In this document: positions 1 to 7,311 of the stretch, piece after piece
How positions within the stretch are numbered: the stretch's first letter is position 1
Layout of the letters: each line of letters opens with the position of its first letter
DNA from: an uncultured Nitrosomonadales bacterium
GTDB taxonomy: Bacteria > Pseudomonadota > Gammaproteobacteria > Burkholderiales > Gallionellaceae
Reading direction: 5' to 3'
DNA length: 28,183 bases
Assembly (NCBI GenBank): GCA_903934275.1
Contig: CAIZNF010000371.1
Span: 1-28,183 of the forward strand
Position numbers and translations under genes: made by a program
The notes under the pieces: model-generated
Databases searched by the model: none
Told to the model about the DNA's origin: nothing
The model's input: the letters and a program-made list of their open reading frames with translations, nothing else

Positions 1-2
1 AT

Positions 3-659
3 TTATTTGGCCTTGGCGGGTTGTTTGTTCTCGGCGGGTGCGGCGGGATGCTCCTTGCGCGCCATCTCGATCACTTCATTCAGCACGCGAATATATTCCG
101 CCGGTTGCAGACCGGTGATGAGATATTTGCCATCCACGATCAAAGTCGGCGTACCGGTAAGTCCGTAGCTGCGGATCATTTGCTTGGCGCGAGTTACTTT
201 ACTTTGCATCGAAAACGAGTTGTAAGCTGCCGAAAATTTCGTACGATCCACGCCGCGCGGCGCAACAAAATCGAGTATTTTGGCTTCATCGCCCAACACA
301 TCGTTATCCACATTCCATACCTTATACAGCGCGTCATGCAACTGGTGAAGCTGCCCCAATGATTCGAGAGCGTAAAAAGTGCGCGCCATCGGCTCCCATG
401 AATCGCGGAAAATAGTTGGCACATAAACCAGAGACACGTCTTTGGGCATGGTCTTCTCCCACGCGCTCAACAGCGGATGCAGATGAAAACAGTGCGAACA
501 GCCGTAAAAAAAAAATTCCAGCACTTCAATTTTCTTGGTGCTGGTCGGTTGCGGCGGGTTCAATACTTTGTAGTCTTTACCCGGCTCCACTGCGGCGGCA
601 ACAGCTCCGCTGATGAGAAAAATGGCTACAACAAACAAATGCTTAATCAATTTTTTCAC
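3..659 (-). CDS. dsbA: Periplasmic thiol:disulfide interchange protein, DsbA family
   Basis: A 218-residue protein that should oxidise cysteine pairs of exported proteins in the periplasm, with DsbB as the expected re-oxidant. Residues 1-23 form a signal peptide: a Lys-rich start, a hydrophobic core, then AAA before VEPGKDY. The thioredoxin-fold active site CSHC is at residues 54-57, after EFFFYG, and the cis-proline loop TGTPT is near residue 171, as expected for DsbA. The tail from about residue 200 is Pro/Ala/Lys-rich and probably disordered. The stop lies at the very edge of the window, so the gene is complete. It is the last of three leftward genes, 60 bp after the SPOR gene. The CSHC dipeptide differs from the CPHC of E. 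coli DsbA; SH-type centres are common in betaproteobacterial homologues as I recall. DsbC/G-type isomerase is less likely because there is no separate dimerisation domain. Confidence 0.93.
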   Translation of the reverse strand: MKKLIKHLFVVAIFLISGAVAAAVEPGKDYKVLNPPQPTSTKKIEVLEFFFYGCSHCFHLHPLLSAWEKTMPKDVSLVYVPTIFRDSWEPMARTFYALESLGQLHQLHDALYKVWNVDNDVLGDEAKILDFVAPRGVDRTKFSAAYNSFSMQSKVTRAKQMIRSYGLTGTPTLIVDGKYLITGLQPAEYIRVLNEVIEMARKEHPAAPAENKQPAKAK

Positions 660-719
660 TTATCGCTCCTTTGAAATAAAAATCGAGGGGCCGACACACG
701 ACACCCCTTGCCTGCGTTG

Positions 720-1340
720 CTACCGGATTGGAGTGGCTTCCACCCCATTTTGTTTCAACAAAATGCGCGCGCTGTTTATTTCGTCCACATTTTTGTATGG
801 TCCCGAACGCACGCGATGCCACATGCCCTTATCGGGGATGGTTACGGTTTGAATGCTAGCTTCGACACCCAACATTGCCAGCTTGGCTTTGAGCTTCTCC
901 GCATCATCCACATTGGAAAATGATCCAGCCTGCAGGAAATTGGATTCGGTTGAAACCGGTTTATTTTCGGCTGGCTGTGTTTTGGCGGGCTGCGATTTGT
1001 CGGCGGGTTTGGCCGGTGCAGCAATAGTTGAGTCCTGTTTGTCGGTAAGTACTTTGTAGAATTCAAAACGCGGCTTGCCGTCGTTTACGCCGGAAGTTGC
1101 AGTGGCCGGTTGTCCATCTGGTGCAGCGGTTGCGGCAGGCATCGGCGGTTTTGCGGTAGCCGCTGGTAGCTTGTTCGCCACTTGCTCTTTTTGCACAAAC
1201 GGGCTGGGTGATTTCATGATGTACCAAGCCAATCCGGCAGCCATACCGACACCGATTATCATGCCAACGAGAATGCCGCTCAATAGCGTGCTGCCACTTT
1301 TTCGTGATGCTGCGGGTTTATTGCCTGTGGTTCTGCTCAT
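720..1340 (-). CDS. Membrane-anchored SPOR-domain protein
   Basis: A 206-residue protein with a short basic cytoplasmic N-terminus, one membrane segment at about residues 20-44 (LLSGILVGMIIGVGMAAGLA), a Pro/Ala/Lys-rich linker of about 100 residues and a C-terminal SPOR domain (about residues 130-206, from FLQAGSFSNVDDAEKLKAKL to the end). SPOR domains bind glycan strands stripped of stem peptides, which accumulate at the septum, so a septal localisation is inferred. This architecture matches FtsN- and DedD-like proteins, but the sequence alone does not justify the name ftsN. It lies between argS and dsbA with gaps of 82 and 60 bp, consistent with one transcript. An AGGT-type ribosome site precedes the ATG. 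Confidence 0.88.
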   Translation of the reverse strand: MSRTTGNKPAASRKSGSTLLSGILVGMIIGVGMAAGLAWYIMKSPSPFVQKEQVANKLPAATAKPPMPAATAAPDGQPATATSGVNDGKPRFEFYKVLTDKQDSTIAAPAKPADKSQPAKTQPAENKPVSTESNFLQAGSFSNVDDAEKLKAKLAMLGVEASIQTVTIPDKGMWHRVRSGPYKNVDEINSARILLKQNGVEATPIR

Positions 1341-1422
1341 ACTTTACCTATTTCAATACGTAATCAAGAGAGTCGCAAAAATATTTGCACAACGCTGCGA
1401 ACGCATTAGATGCAGAAGCCCT

Positions 1423-3168
1423 TTACATTTTTTCCGGTGCGCTTACACCGAGAAGGGCCAGGCCATTGCGCATCACTTGGGCCGCCGCGGCAATCAACGC
1501 CAGCCGCGCGCATTTGACCGCGTCCTCCTCAACCAGAAAACGCGAAGCATTATAGTAGCTGTGAAAATCGGCGGCAAAATCTTTCAGGTAAAACGCAATC
1601 AGGTGAGGTGCCAAATCTTGCGCGGCATTTTCTATGATTTGCGGATAATCGATCAAGTGCAGCAGCAATGTTTTTTCATAATCGTTGTGCAACAGCGTGG
1701 CATCCGCTTCGCATAAACTTGTTATTTCGCCGCCCCATTGCGCCAACACACTATGCACGCGGGCGTGGGCATACTGCACGTAATACACTGGGTTTTCGTT
1801 GCTCTGCGACTTGGCCAGATCCAGATCAAAATCGAGATGTTGGTCGCTCTTGCGCATCACATAAAAGAAGCGCGTCGCGTCGTTGCCGACCTCTTTGCGC
1901 AAGTCGCGCAAGGTGACGAACTCACCGCTGCGTGTGGACATGGCCGCCTTCTGGCCGTTGCGGTACAGCACCGCAAACTGCACCAATGCGACGGTCAGTT
2001 TGTCGCTGTCCAGCCCCAATGCCCTGAGCGCGCCGTTGACGCGCGGAATATAACCGTGGTGATCCGCACCCCACACATTGATGACACGGTCGAAGCCGCG
2101 CTCGAACTTGTTCAGGTGGTAAGCGATGTCTGAAGCAAAGTAGGTGTATAAGCCGTTGTCGCGCTGCACCACGCGGTCTTTTTCATCGCCGAATGCGGTG
2201 GAGCGGAACCACCACGCGCCATCTTGCTGGTACAGATGGTTATCTGACTTGAGTGCTTCTACCACGCGCGCCACCAGCCCGTTGTCGAACAGCGACTGCT
2301 CGGAAAACCACTCGTCGAAATGCACGCCGAATTCGGCCAGATCGTTGCGGCAATCGCCCAGTTGTTCGGTCAGCGCGTGATTATGAATGTAGGCGTAATC
2401 CTCACCCAGCAGGCGCTTTGCGTTGGCGATCAAGGCATCGAGATGCGCATCCGGCTGCTCGACAAAATCCGGCACATTGGCAAATAATCCGTCAACCGGA
2501 TGTCCAAATTTTACGCCATGTGCCGCGTTGACTTGCTTCGCCATGTCGCACACATAGCCTCCTTGATAGGCGTTCCCCGGAAACACCAGCTCCGCACCGA
2601 GCAACTCCAGATAACGCAGCCAGGTAGACAGTGCGAGAATATCCATCTGCCGCCCGGCATCGTTCACATAGTATTCGCGTGACACCTTGTAACCAGCCGC
2701 ATCCAGCACATTCGCCAGACTCGCACCGTAAGCCGCGCCGCGCCCGTGCCCGACATGCAGCGGGCCGGTCGGGTTGGCGGAAACAAATTCGACTTGCGCC
2801 TTGCGTCCCGCGCCCAACGTGCTGCGCCCGTAATCATCACCGGACTGCAACACAGCATTGACCACCGCTTGTTTGGCGGCAGCGGTAATGAACACATTGA
2901 TGAAACCTGCACCTGCGATTTCTACTTTCTCCACCACCCCTGAAGCGGGCAGGGCGGCGATCAAGGCCTGCGCAATGTTGCGCGGAGGTTTACGCAATGG
3001 CTTGGCAAGCTGCATGGCCAAGCTGCATGCATAATCGCCATGCGCCGCCTGCTTGGTGCGCTCGATAACAATATCGATTTGCGCAGTTTCGGGAGCGACA
3101 ACGCGCAACGCCTGTGCAAATAAATCAGCCAGATGGGATTTGAAATTTACGGAAGGGATAATACTCAT
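1423..3168 (-). CDS. argS: Arginyl-tRNA synthetase
   Basis: A 581-residue class I aminoacyl-tRNA synthetase that charges tRNA-Arg with arginine using ATP. The N-terminal additional domain (about 1-110) is followed by the Rossmann catalytic core with the HIGH-type signature HVGH at residues 138-141 (in FVSANPTGPLHVGHGRG). The KMSKS-equivalent region is MSTRSGEFVTLRDL, and the usual second lysine is absent, as is common in ArgS. The C-terminal part has the DALR anticodon-binding fold (NPVYYVQYAHARVHS onward) and ends normally. Length is typical of the family. It is the first gene of the leftward block, and its ATG is preceded by a GGTGG-type ribosome site. Confidence 0.97.
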   Translation of the reverse strand: MSIIPSVNFKSHLADLFAQALRVVAPETAQIDIVIERTKQAAHGDYACSLAMQLAKPLRKPPRNIAQALIAALPASGVVEKVEIAGAGFINVFITAAAKQAVVNAVLQSGDDYGRSTLGAGRKAQVEFVSANPTGPLHVGHGRGAAYGASLANVLDAAGYKVSREYYVNDAGRQMDILALSTWLRYLELLGAELVFPGNAYQGGYVCDMAKQVNAAHGVKFGHPVDGLFANVPDFVEQPDAHLDALIANAKRLLGEDYAYIHNHALTEQLGDCRNDLAEFGVHFDEWFSEQSLFDNGLVARVVEALKSDNHLYQQDGAWWFRSTAFGDEKDRVVQRDNGLYTYFASDIAYHLNKFERGFDRVINVWGADHHGYIPRVNGALRALGLDSDKLTVALVQFAVLYRNGQKAAMSTRSGEFVTLRDLRKEVGNDATRFFYVMRKSDQHLDFDLDLAKSQSNENPVYYVQYAHARVHSVLAQWGGEITSLCEADATLLHNDYEKTLLLHLIDYPQIIENAAQDLAPHLIAFYLKDFAADFHSYYNASRFLVEEDAVKCARLALIAAAAQVMRNGLALLGVSAPEKM

Positions 3169-3194
3169 GAGCCACCTACGATAACAATGGGGGA

Positions 3195-3203
3195 ATTATA
3201 GCA
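3195..3203 (-). promoter_or_regulatory. Probable extended -10 promoter for argS
   Basis: On the - strand the sequence reads TGC-TATAAT about 27 nt before the argS ATG. It is a perfect -10 hexamer with the TGn extension. I see no good -35 at 17 bp, which fits an extended -10 promoter. No transcript evidence is available. Confidence 0.5.
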
Positions 3204-3385
3204 TTCACATGGCTCATGGCTTGCACGGGCATAGCGAACCCCAGGGCAATTGCATCAAAATAATGGGTCGACCTGATTGAGTAATTTATTGAATAAAAGT
3301 AAATAAATTGTGTTTTCAGCACTCACCGTAAATACTTGGCAAGTATCCAGCAACCTAAGCCGGACGAACCGGAACCAAAATGTGG

Positions 3386-3402
3386 GTCGGGATCTGCCCG
3401 AC
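3386..3402. repeat. Short perfect hairpin in the argS-mraZ gap
   Basis: GTCGGG-ATCTG-CCCGAC is a perfect 6-bp stem with a 5-nt loop, set in GC-rich sequence inside an otherwise AT-rich gap. There is no T-run after it, so it is not a canonical terminator. It resembles the dispersed palindromes seen further into the dcw cluster. Confidence 0.5.
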
Positions 3403-3715
3403 ATGGTGGACAGAGTCTACCCTACGGTTTCGTTGAAAAATTATTATCGTTTTTTGACATCATATGGCTGGTATAGAGATTTAATACTTTCGGTTGCACT
3501 CTACACTGGGCGTGCTCCTGCACCGAACATAAAACTGATAATGAGCCTATTTTCCTGCGCTAACAGCTACTTCTCTATTTTTGCCCTAAGTTAGCGTCGC
3601 ATCATTACAAACAACTTTAACTTATTTGTGTAATTCATTATTTATTAAGTGTATTTAATTTGTTAGCCGCCTGCGCTAACTCCTTGTCTCATAAAGAAAA
3701 ACCTTGCTTTTCAGC

Positions 3716-3744
3716 TTGACTATTTGATTTTTTTTTAATATAGT
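3716..3744 (+). promoter_or_regulatory. Promoter of the dcw cluster (mraZ promoter)
   Basis: TTGACT (3716-3721), a 17-bp spacer, then TATAGT (3739-3744). Each hexamer has one mismatch to the sigma-70 consensus and the spacing is ideal. The predicted transcript start is near 3751, inside the MraZ-box repeats and about 45 nt before the mraZ ATG. The -10 hexamer overlaps the first repeat, so a bound MraZ would be expected to block polymerase. Confidence 0.75.
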
Positions 3745-3791
3745 GGGTTTAAGTGGTGAAAAGTGGGTAAAAGTGGGTAAAAGTGGGGTGA
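3742..3791 (+). promoter_or_regulatory. MraZ operator: five 10-bp direct repeats
   Basis: Five consecutive 10-bp units of the type AGTGGGTAAA start at 3742, 3752, 3762, 3772 and 3782; the third and fourth are identical. MraZ is known to bind TGGGN-type direct repeats with 10-bp periodicity upstream of its own gene, and AAAGTGG-type boxes in mollicutes. The position directly on and after the -10 fits autorepression of the cluster. Confidence 0.85.
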
Positions 3792-3796
3792 AAGGG

Positions 3797-4243
3797 ATGT
3801 TTCAAGGGGCGGCTCAACTCAATCTGGATAGTAAAGGCAGGCTCGCGATACCGGCGCGGCATCGCGACATGCTGCTCGCGCATTGCGCGGGCAATCTGGT
3901 GCTGACCGCCGATGCGGATGGTTGCTTGTTAATGTATCCAGAGCCGGAATGGCAGCCGATACGCGACAAGCTGAACAAGCTTTCTTCTTTTAATCCGAAA
4001 AGCCGTGCGTTGCAACGCCGCCTGATCGGTTATGCCGAAAATGTGGTGATGGATGGTGCTGGGCGTGTGTTGATTTCGCCAACCCTGCGCAGTTACGCCG
4101 CGCTGGACAAGCGTGTGATGTTGGTTGGTCAGGGCAATAAATTTGAATTGTGGGACGAGGCGAAATGGCAGGCGCAGCAGGAAGCTGGTTTGTCGTTCAT
4201 GGATGGGGGATTGCCGCCGGAACTTGAAGGTTTTTCTTTATGA
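3797..4243 (+). CDS. mraZ: Transcriptional regulator MraZ
   Basis: A 148-residue DNA-binding protein of the SpoVT/AbrB-like double-psi barrel fold, assembling as a ring and repressing its own operon in studied bacteria. The N-terminal half contains MFQGAAQLNLDSKGRLAIPARHRD, closely matching the family's first repeat. The second repeat contains NVVMDGAGRVLISPTLRSYA. The open frame extends upstream to a GTG at 3743, but those 18 extra codons are merely the translated operator repeats and lie before the predicted transcript start, so the ATG at 3797 is the start. It is the first gene of the dcw cluster. The 119-bp gap to rsmH holds an inserted repeat. Confidence 0.96.
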   Translation: MFQGAAQLNLDSKGRLAIPARHRDMLLAHCAGNLVLTADADGCLLMYPEPEWQPIRDKLNKLSSFNPKSRALQRRLIGYAENVVMDGAGRVLISPTLRSYAALDKRVMLVGQGNKFELWDEAKWQAQQEAGLSFMDGGLPPELEGFSL

Positions 4244-4273
4244 GTGCGTGCTCGTTACAATTTTCGATCAACA

Positions 4274-4346
4274 GTGCAATTTTGTAGAGCGGGTTGTGCC
4301 TGTCCTGAGTTTGTCGAAAGGCTACCGGGTGGAGCCCGGCCTACGG
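4274..4346. repeat. Composite palindromic repeat between mraZ and rsmH
   Basis: Outer arms GTAGAGCGGGTT (4274-4285) and AGCCCGGCCTAC (4333-4344) are imperfect inverted copies. Between them lie the element TGTCCTGAGTTTGTCGAAAG (4301-4320) and a CCGGG-TGGAG-CCCGG hairpin (4325-4339). The inner core recurs in opposite orientation at the end of murE (8893-8910). I recognise it as a dispersed intergenic repeat type seen in many proteobacterial genomes. It leaves rsmH without an obvious ribosome site. Confidence 0.7.
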
Positions 4347-4362
4347 TTATTTTATTTTTGAA

Positions 4363-5292
4363 ATGGAATTGACCCACACCACCGTCCTGCTGAATGAAGC
4401 TGTTGAAGTGCTGGCAATCAAGCCGGATGGCATTTATGTGGATGGCACGTTCGGGCGTGGGGGGCATAGCGCGCTGATATTGGAGCGTTTAAGCAGCAAA
4501 GGGAGATTGATCGCGCTGGACAAGGATCCGGCGGCGGTCGTGGCAGGTAACATTTGGCGCGATGCGCGCTTTCAAATGGTGCATCGCGGTTTCGCGCATC
4601 TGGCGGAGGTGTTGCGCGCACAGGGTGTGCAAAAAGTGGATGGCATCCTGCTCGACTTGGGTGTGTCGTCGCCACAGCTGGACGAAGCTGCGCGCGGGTT
4701 TAGTTTTCGTTTTGATGCGCCGCTGGATATGCGCATGGACACCAGCAGCGGAATCACCGCAGCGCAGTGGCTGGCAGCGGTGGATGAAGTTTTGCTTGCG
4801 GAGGTGGTACGTGATTACGGCGAAGAACGGTTTGCTAAGCAGATTGCAAGGGCGGTTGTTGTTGCGCGCGCAATTCAACCCATCGACACCACGCGGCAGC
4901 TCGTCGAGCTGGTTGGCAAGGCGGTACGTACCCGCGAGGCAGGGCAGAATCCGGCGACACGTACCTTTCAGGCTATACGGATTTATCTCAATCAAGAACT
5001 CGAAGAGCTTGCGCGGGTGTTACCAGAATGTGTGACGCACCTCAAGGCTGGAGGACGCTTGGTAGTGATCAGCTTTCATTCTCTGGAAGATCGCATCGTG
5101 AAGCACTTCATGCGTGATATGGCAGAGGGAGACAAACTGCCGCGCAATGTGCCGATCCGCGCCAGCGAAGTGCCGCAAGGCAAAGTGCATCTGGTTGGCA
5201 GGGCGGTGCGTGCGACAGAAACGGAGCTGCAAGCCAACCCGCGTGCGCGTAGTGCGGTGATGCGCGTGGCGGAGCGCGGCGATGCTGCGTAA
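4363..5292 (+). CDS. rsmH: 16S rRNA (cytosine-1402-N4)-methyltransferase
   Basis: A 309-residue SAM-dependent methyltransferase (RsmH/MraW) that methylates N4 of C1402 in the ribosomal P site. The SAM loop [10 protein letters not shown] is at about residues 27-36, with [20 protein letters not shown] and MRMD following. The mid-domain [15 protein letters not shown] and the late catalytic-domain motif [16 protein letters not shown] are intact. Length is typical. It overlaps ftsL by 11 nt. No clear Shine-Dalgarno precedes the ATG, because the preceding 100 bp are occupied by an inserted repeat, so weaker initiation than its neighbours is possible. Confidence 0.97.
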   Translation: MELTHTTVLLNEAVEVLAIKPDGIYVDGTFGRGGHSALILERLSSKGRLIALDKDPAAVVAGNIWRDARFQMVHRGFAHLAEVLRAQGVQKVDGILLDLGVSSPQLDEAARGFSFRFDAPLDMRMDTSSGITAAQWLAAVDEVLLAEVVRDYGEERFAKQIARAVVVARAIQPIDTTRQLVELVGKAVRTREAGQNPATRTFQAIRIYLNQELEELARVLPECVTHLKAGGRLVVISFHSLEDRIVKHFMRDMAEGDKLPRNVPIRASEVPQGKVHLVGRAVRATETELQANPRARSAVMRVAERGDAA

Positions 5293-5584
5293 CAGCGGCA
5301 TACTGAATGTGTTGTTGCTGGCAGCTGTGGTGATGTGCGGGCTGAGCGTGGTCACTTCGCAACACAAGGCGCGCAAGCTGTTTATCAAACTGCAAAACGG
5401 AAAAGAGCTCGCGCAGCAGATGGACGTGGAATGGGGGCAGTTGCAATTGGAGCAAAGCACCTGGGCCACTCCCGCGCGCGTCGAAAAAATTGCGGCGCAA
5501 CAGTTACAAATGCAGCTGCCCAGAAATGGGCAAGTTCAATTTATACGGGTAGAACCTGACGGTAGAGTAAACAGACAACCATGA
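5282..5584 (+). CDS. ftsL: Cell division protein FtsL
   Basis: A 100-residue bitopic membrane protein of the FtsQLB divisome complex. One membrane helix lies at about residues 8-25 ([20 protein letters not shown]), followed by a periplasmic coiled-coil stretch rich in Gln, Lys and Glu and a short C-terminal tail. Sequence identity in this family is low, so the call leans on size, topology and its position between rsmH and ftsI. It starts inside rsmH (11-nt overlap) and its stop overlaps the ftsI start as ATGA, implying translational coupling. Confidence 0.93.
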   Translation: MLRNSGILNVLLLAAVVMCGLSVVTSQHKARKLFIKLQNGKELAQQMDVEWGQLQLEQSTWATPARVEKIAAQQLQMQLPRNGQVQFIRVEPDGRVNRQP

Positions 5585-7311
5585 ATTACGCGGCCAGCGC
5601 ACATCCAGACATCACGGCGAAATTGCCCGGATGGCGCGCCACTGCGTTATTTGTGGCATTACTTGCCGGGCTGGTCGGGCTGCTCGGTCGGGGCGTTTAT
5701 CTGCAAGGCATACGCAACGATTTTTTGCAGGAAAAAGGCAATGCGCGCTATAGCCGCGTAATCGAAGTCAGCGCGCATCGCGGCATGATTACCGACCGCA
5801 ACGGCGAACCGCTTGCCGTCAGCACGCCGGTGGAATCGGCATGGGTCAGCCCGGCGGATGCGGAAGCCGATAGCCGTCAGATAAAACAATTGGCGCAAAT
5901 ACTCGGCATGGGGGTGGAAGATGTCAAAAATCGTCTGTCCGACACCTCGCGCGATTTCGTCTATCTCAAACGGCATCTGCCTCCTGACCAAGCCGGAAAG
6001 GTGGTGAGTCTGAATTTGCCGGGCATCTCCATGCTGCGCGAATATCGCCGCTTTTACCCCGCTGGGGAGGAGACTGCGCAGATGTTGGGCTTTACCGGGC
6101 TGGACGACAACGGGCAAGAGGGGCTGGAGTTGTCCTTGCAGGGACGGCTTGGCGGTAAATCGGGCAGCCAGCGCGTCATCAAGGATCGGCGCGGCCACAT
6201 CGTTGAAGACGCGGGTAGCATGCTCGCACCCAAGCCGGGCAGCAATGTCGTGCTCAGTCTGGATCGTAATGTGCAACACCTCGCTTATCGCGAGCTGGAG
6301 AGCGCGATCAAGCAGCACCATGCCAAGGCGGGAGCGGTAGTGGTTCTCGATGCGCGCAGCGGCGAAGTGCTGGCACTCGCAAATTATCCCGCTTACAACC
6401 CCAATAATCGCGGCAAAATCAGCAGCCAAGCGATGCGTAATCGCGCTATCGCCGATCTGTTTGAGCCGGGCTCGACGATGAAGCCGTTCACCGTGGCGAC
6501 CGCAATCGAGCAGGGTAAAGTACACCCGGAAACGATTATAAACACCGAGCACGGTGTGTTCACTGTGGGCGGAAAAAAAATTCACGACTCGCATCCAGAA
6601 TCGACGTTGACAGTGGCGCAGGTTATCCAGAAATCCAGCAATGTTGGCGCGGCCAAAATTGCTCTATCGATGGAACCTGCTGTGTTGTGGCAAAGCCTGT
6701 CGGATAGCGGTTTCGGCGCGCAGACCGGCAGCAATTTTCCGGGTGAAGCTCCGGGCAAATTGCGTGCCCCAAAAACCTGGCGTCCGATAGAGCAAGCCAC
6801 CATGTCGTATGGCCACGGCATTTCGGTGAATTTGTTGCAATTGGCGCGCGCCTATACGATTTTTGCCAACGATGGCGAATTAAAGGCTGTTTCAATGCTT
6901 AAACTGGACACAGCGACAATCGGAAAAAAAGTATTTTCAGACAGCACCGCACACGCGCTGCGCGGCATGTTGGAATTGGCGGTGCAGGCGGGAGGCACGG
7001 CTCCGCTAGCGCAGGTGGCGGGCTATCGCGTGGCGGGCAAAACCGGTACTGCGCATAAGCTGGAAGACGGGCATTACGTCAATCGCTATGTGGCCTCTTT
7101 TGTCGGGTTCGCTCCGGTATCGAACCCGCGCCTGGTTGTGGCGGTAATGATCGACGAGCCGGATAACGGGCAATATTACGGCGGGTTGGTCGCGGCACCG
7201 GTGTTCAGCAGAGTGACGGGTGCGGCGTTGCGCGCGCTCAATGTGCCAAATGATGCGCCGCTCGACAATGTCATTGTGCCACCGACAGAGATCGTCAAGG
7301 AGGAGGTGTGA
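5581..7311 (+). CDS. ftsI: Peptidoglycan D,D-transpeptidase FtsI (PBP3)
   Basis: A 576-residue class B penicillin-binding protein that cross-links septal peptidoglycan. It has a short cytoplasmic N-terminus, one membrane helix (about residues 20-41), a pedestal domain with the RGMITDRNGEPLAVS motif, and a transpeptidase domain. The active-site motifs are complete: STMK with the nucleophile Ser298, SSN at 352-354, and KTGT at 487-490. It starts on ATGA with ftsL and its TGA shares one base with the murE ATG. FtsW, its partner glycosyltransferase, is encoded downstream in the same cluster. Confidence 0.98.
   Translation: MNYAASAHPDITAKLPGWRATALFVALLAGLVGLLGRGVYLQGIRNDFLQEKGNARYSRVIEVSAHRGMITDRNGEPLAVSTPVESAWVSPADAEADSRQIKQLAQILGMGVEDVKNRLSDTSRDFVYLKRHLPPDQAGKVVSLNLPGISMLREYRRFYPAGEETAQMLGFTGLDDNGQEGLELSLQGRLGGKSGSQRVIKDRRGHIVEDAGSMLAPKPGSNVVLSLDRNVQHLAYRELESAIKQHHAKAGAVVVLDARSGEVLALANYPAYNPNNRGKISSQAMRNRAIADLFEPGSTMKPFTVATAIEQGKVHPETIINTEHGVFTVGGKKIHDSHPESTLTVAQVIQKSSNVGAAKIALSMEPAVLWQSLSDSGFGAQTGSNFPGEAPGKLRAPKTWRPIEQATMSYGHGISVNLLQLARAYTIFANDGELKAVSMLKLDTATIGKKVFSDSTAHALRGMLELAVQAGGTAPLAQVAGYRVAGKTGTAHKLEDGHYVNRYVASFVGFAPVSNPRLVVAVMIDEPDNGQYYGGLVAAPVFSRVTGAALRALNVPNDAPLDNVIVPPTEIVKEEV
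7301..7306 (+). promoter_or_regulatory. Ribosome binding site that decides the murE start
   Basis: A perfect AGGAGG lies 4 nt before the ATG at 7311 but only 1 nt before the alternative in-frame GTG at 7308, so the ATG is the better start. The site is inside the 3' end of ftsI. Confidence 0.8.

Larger units (their letters stand above)
3169..3715. other. Divergent intergenic region between argS and mraZ
   Basis: About 550 bp of A+T-rich sequence without a convincing gene. It holds the argS promoter candidate at its left end, an AT-rich palindrome near 3282-3308 (AATTTATT...AATAAATT), a small hairpin at 3386-3402, and a loose inverted pair around 3557-3600 (TGCGCTAAC...GTTAGCG). The motif CCTGCGCTAAC recurs at about 3556 and 3670. 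The only sizeable + strand frame (3310-3594, 94 codons) has no ribosome site and a composition unlike a protein, so I do not call it a gene. Confidence 0.6.

Noticed and set aside
3310..3594. 94-codon + strand open frame in the argS-mraZ gap
   Set aside because: No ribosome site, no recognisable domain, contains the 3386-3402 hairpin, and its composition resembles non-coding AT-rich sequence.
3743..3796. Upstream GTG start extending MraZ by 18 residues
   Set aside because: The extension is the translated operator repeats, lies before the predicted transcript start, and MraZ proteins begin at the MFQGA-type sequence.
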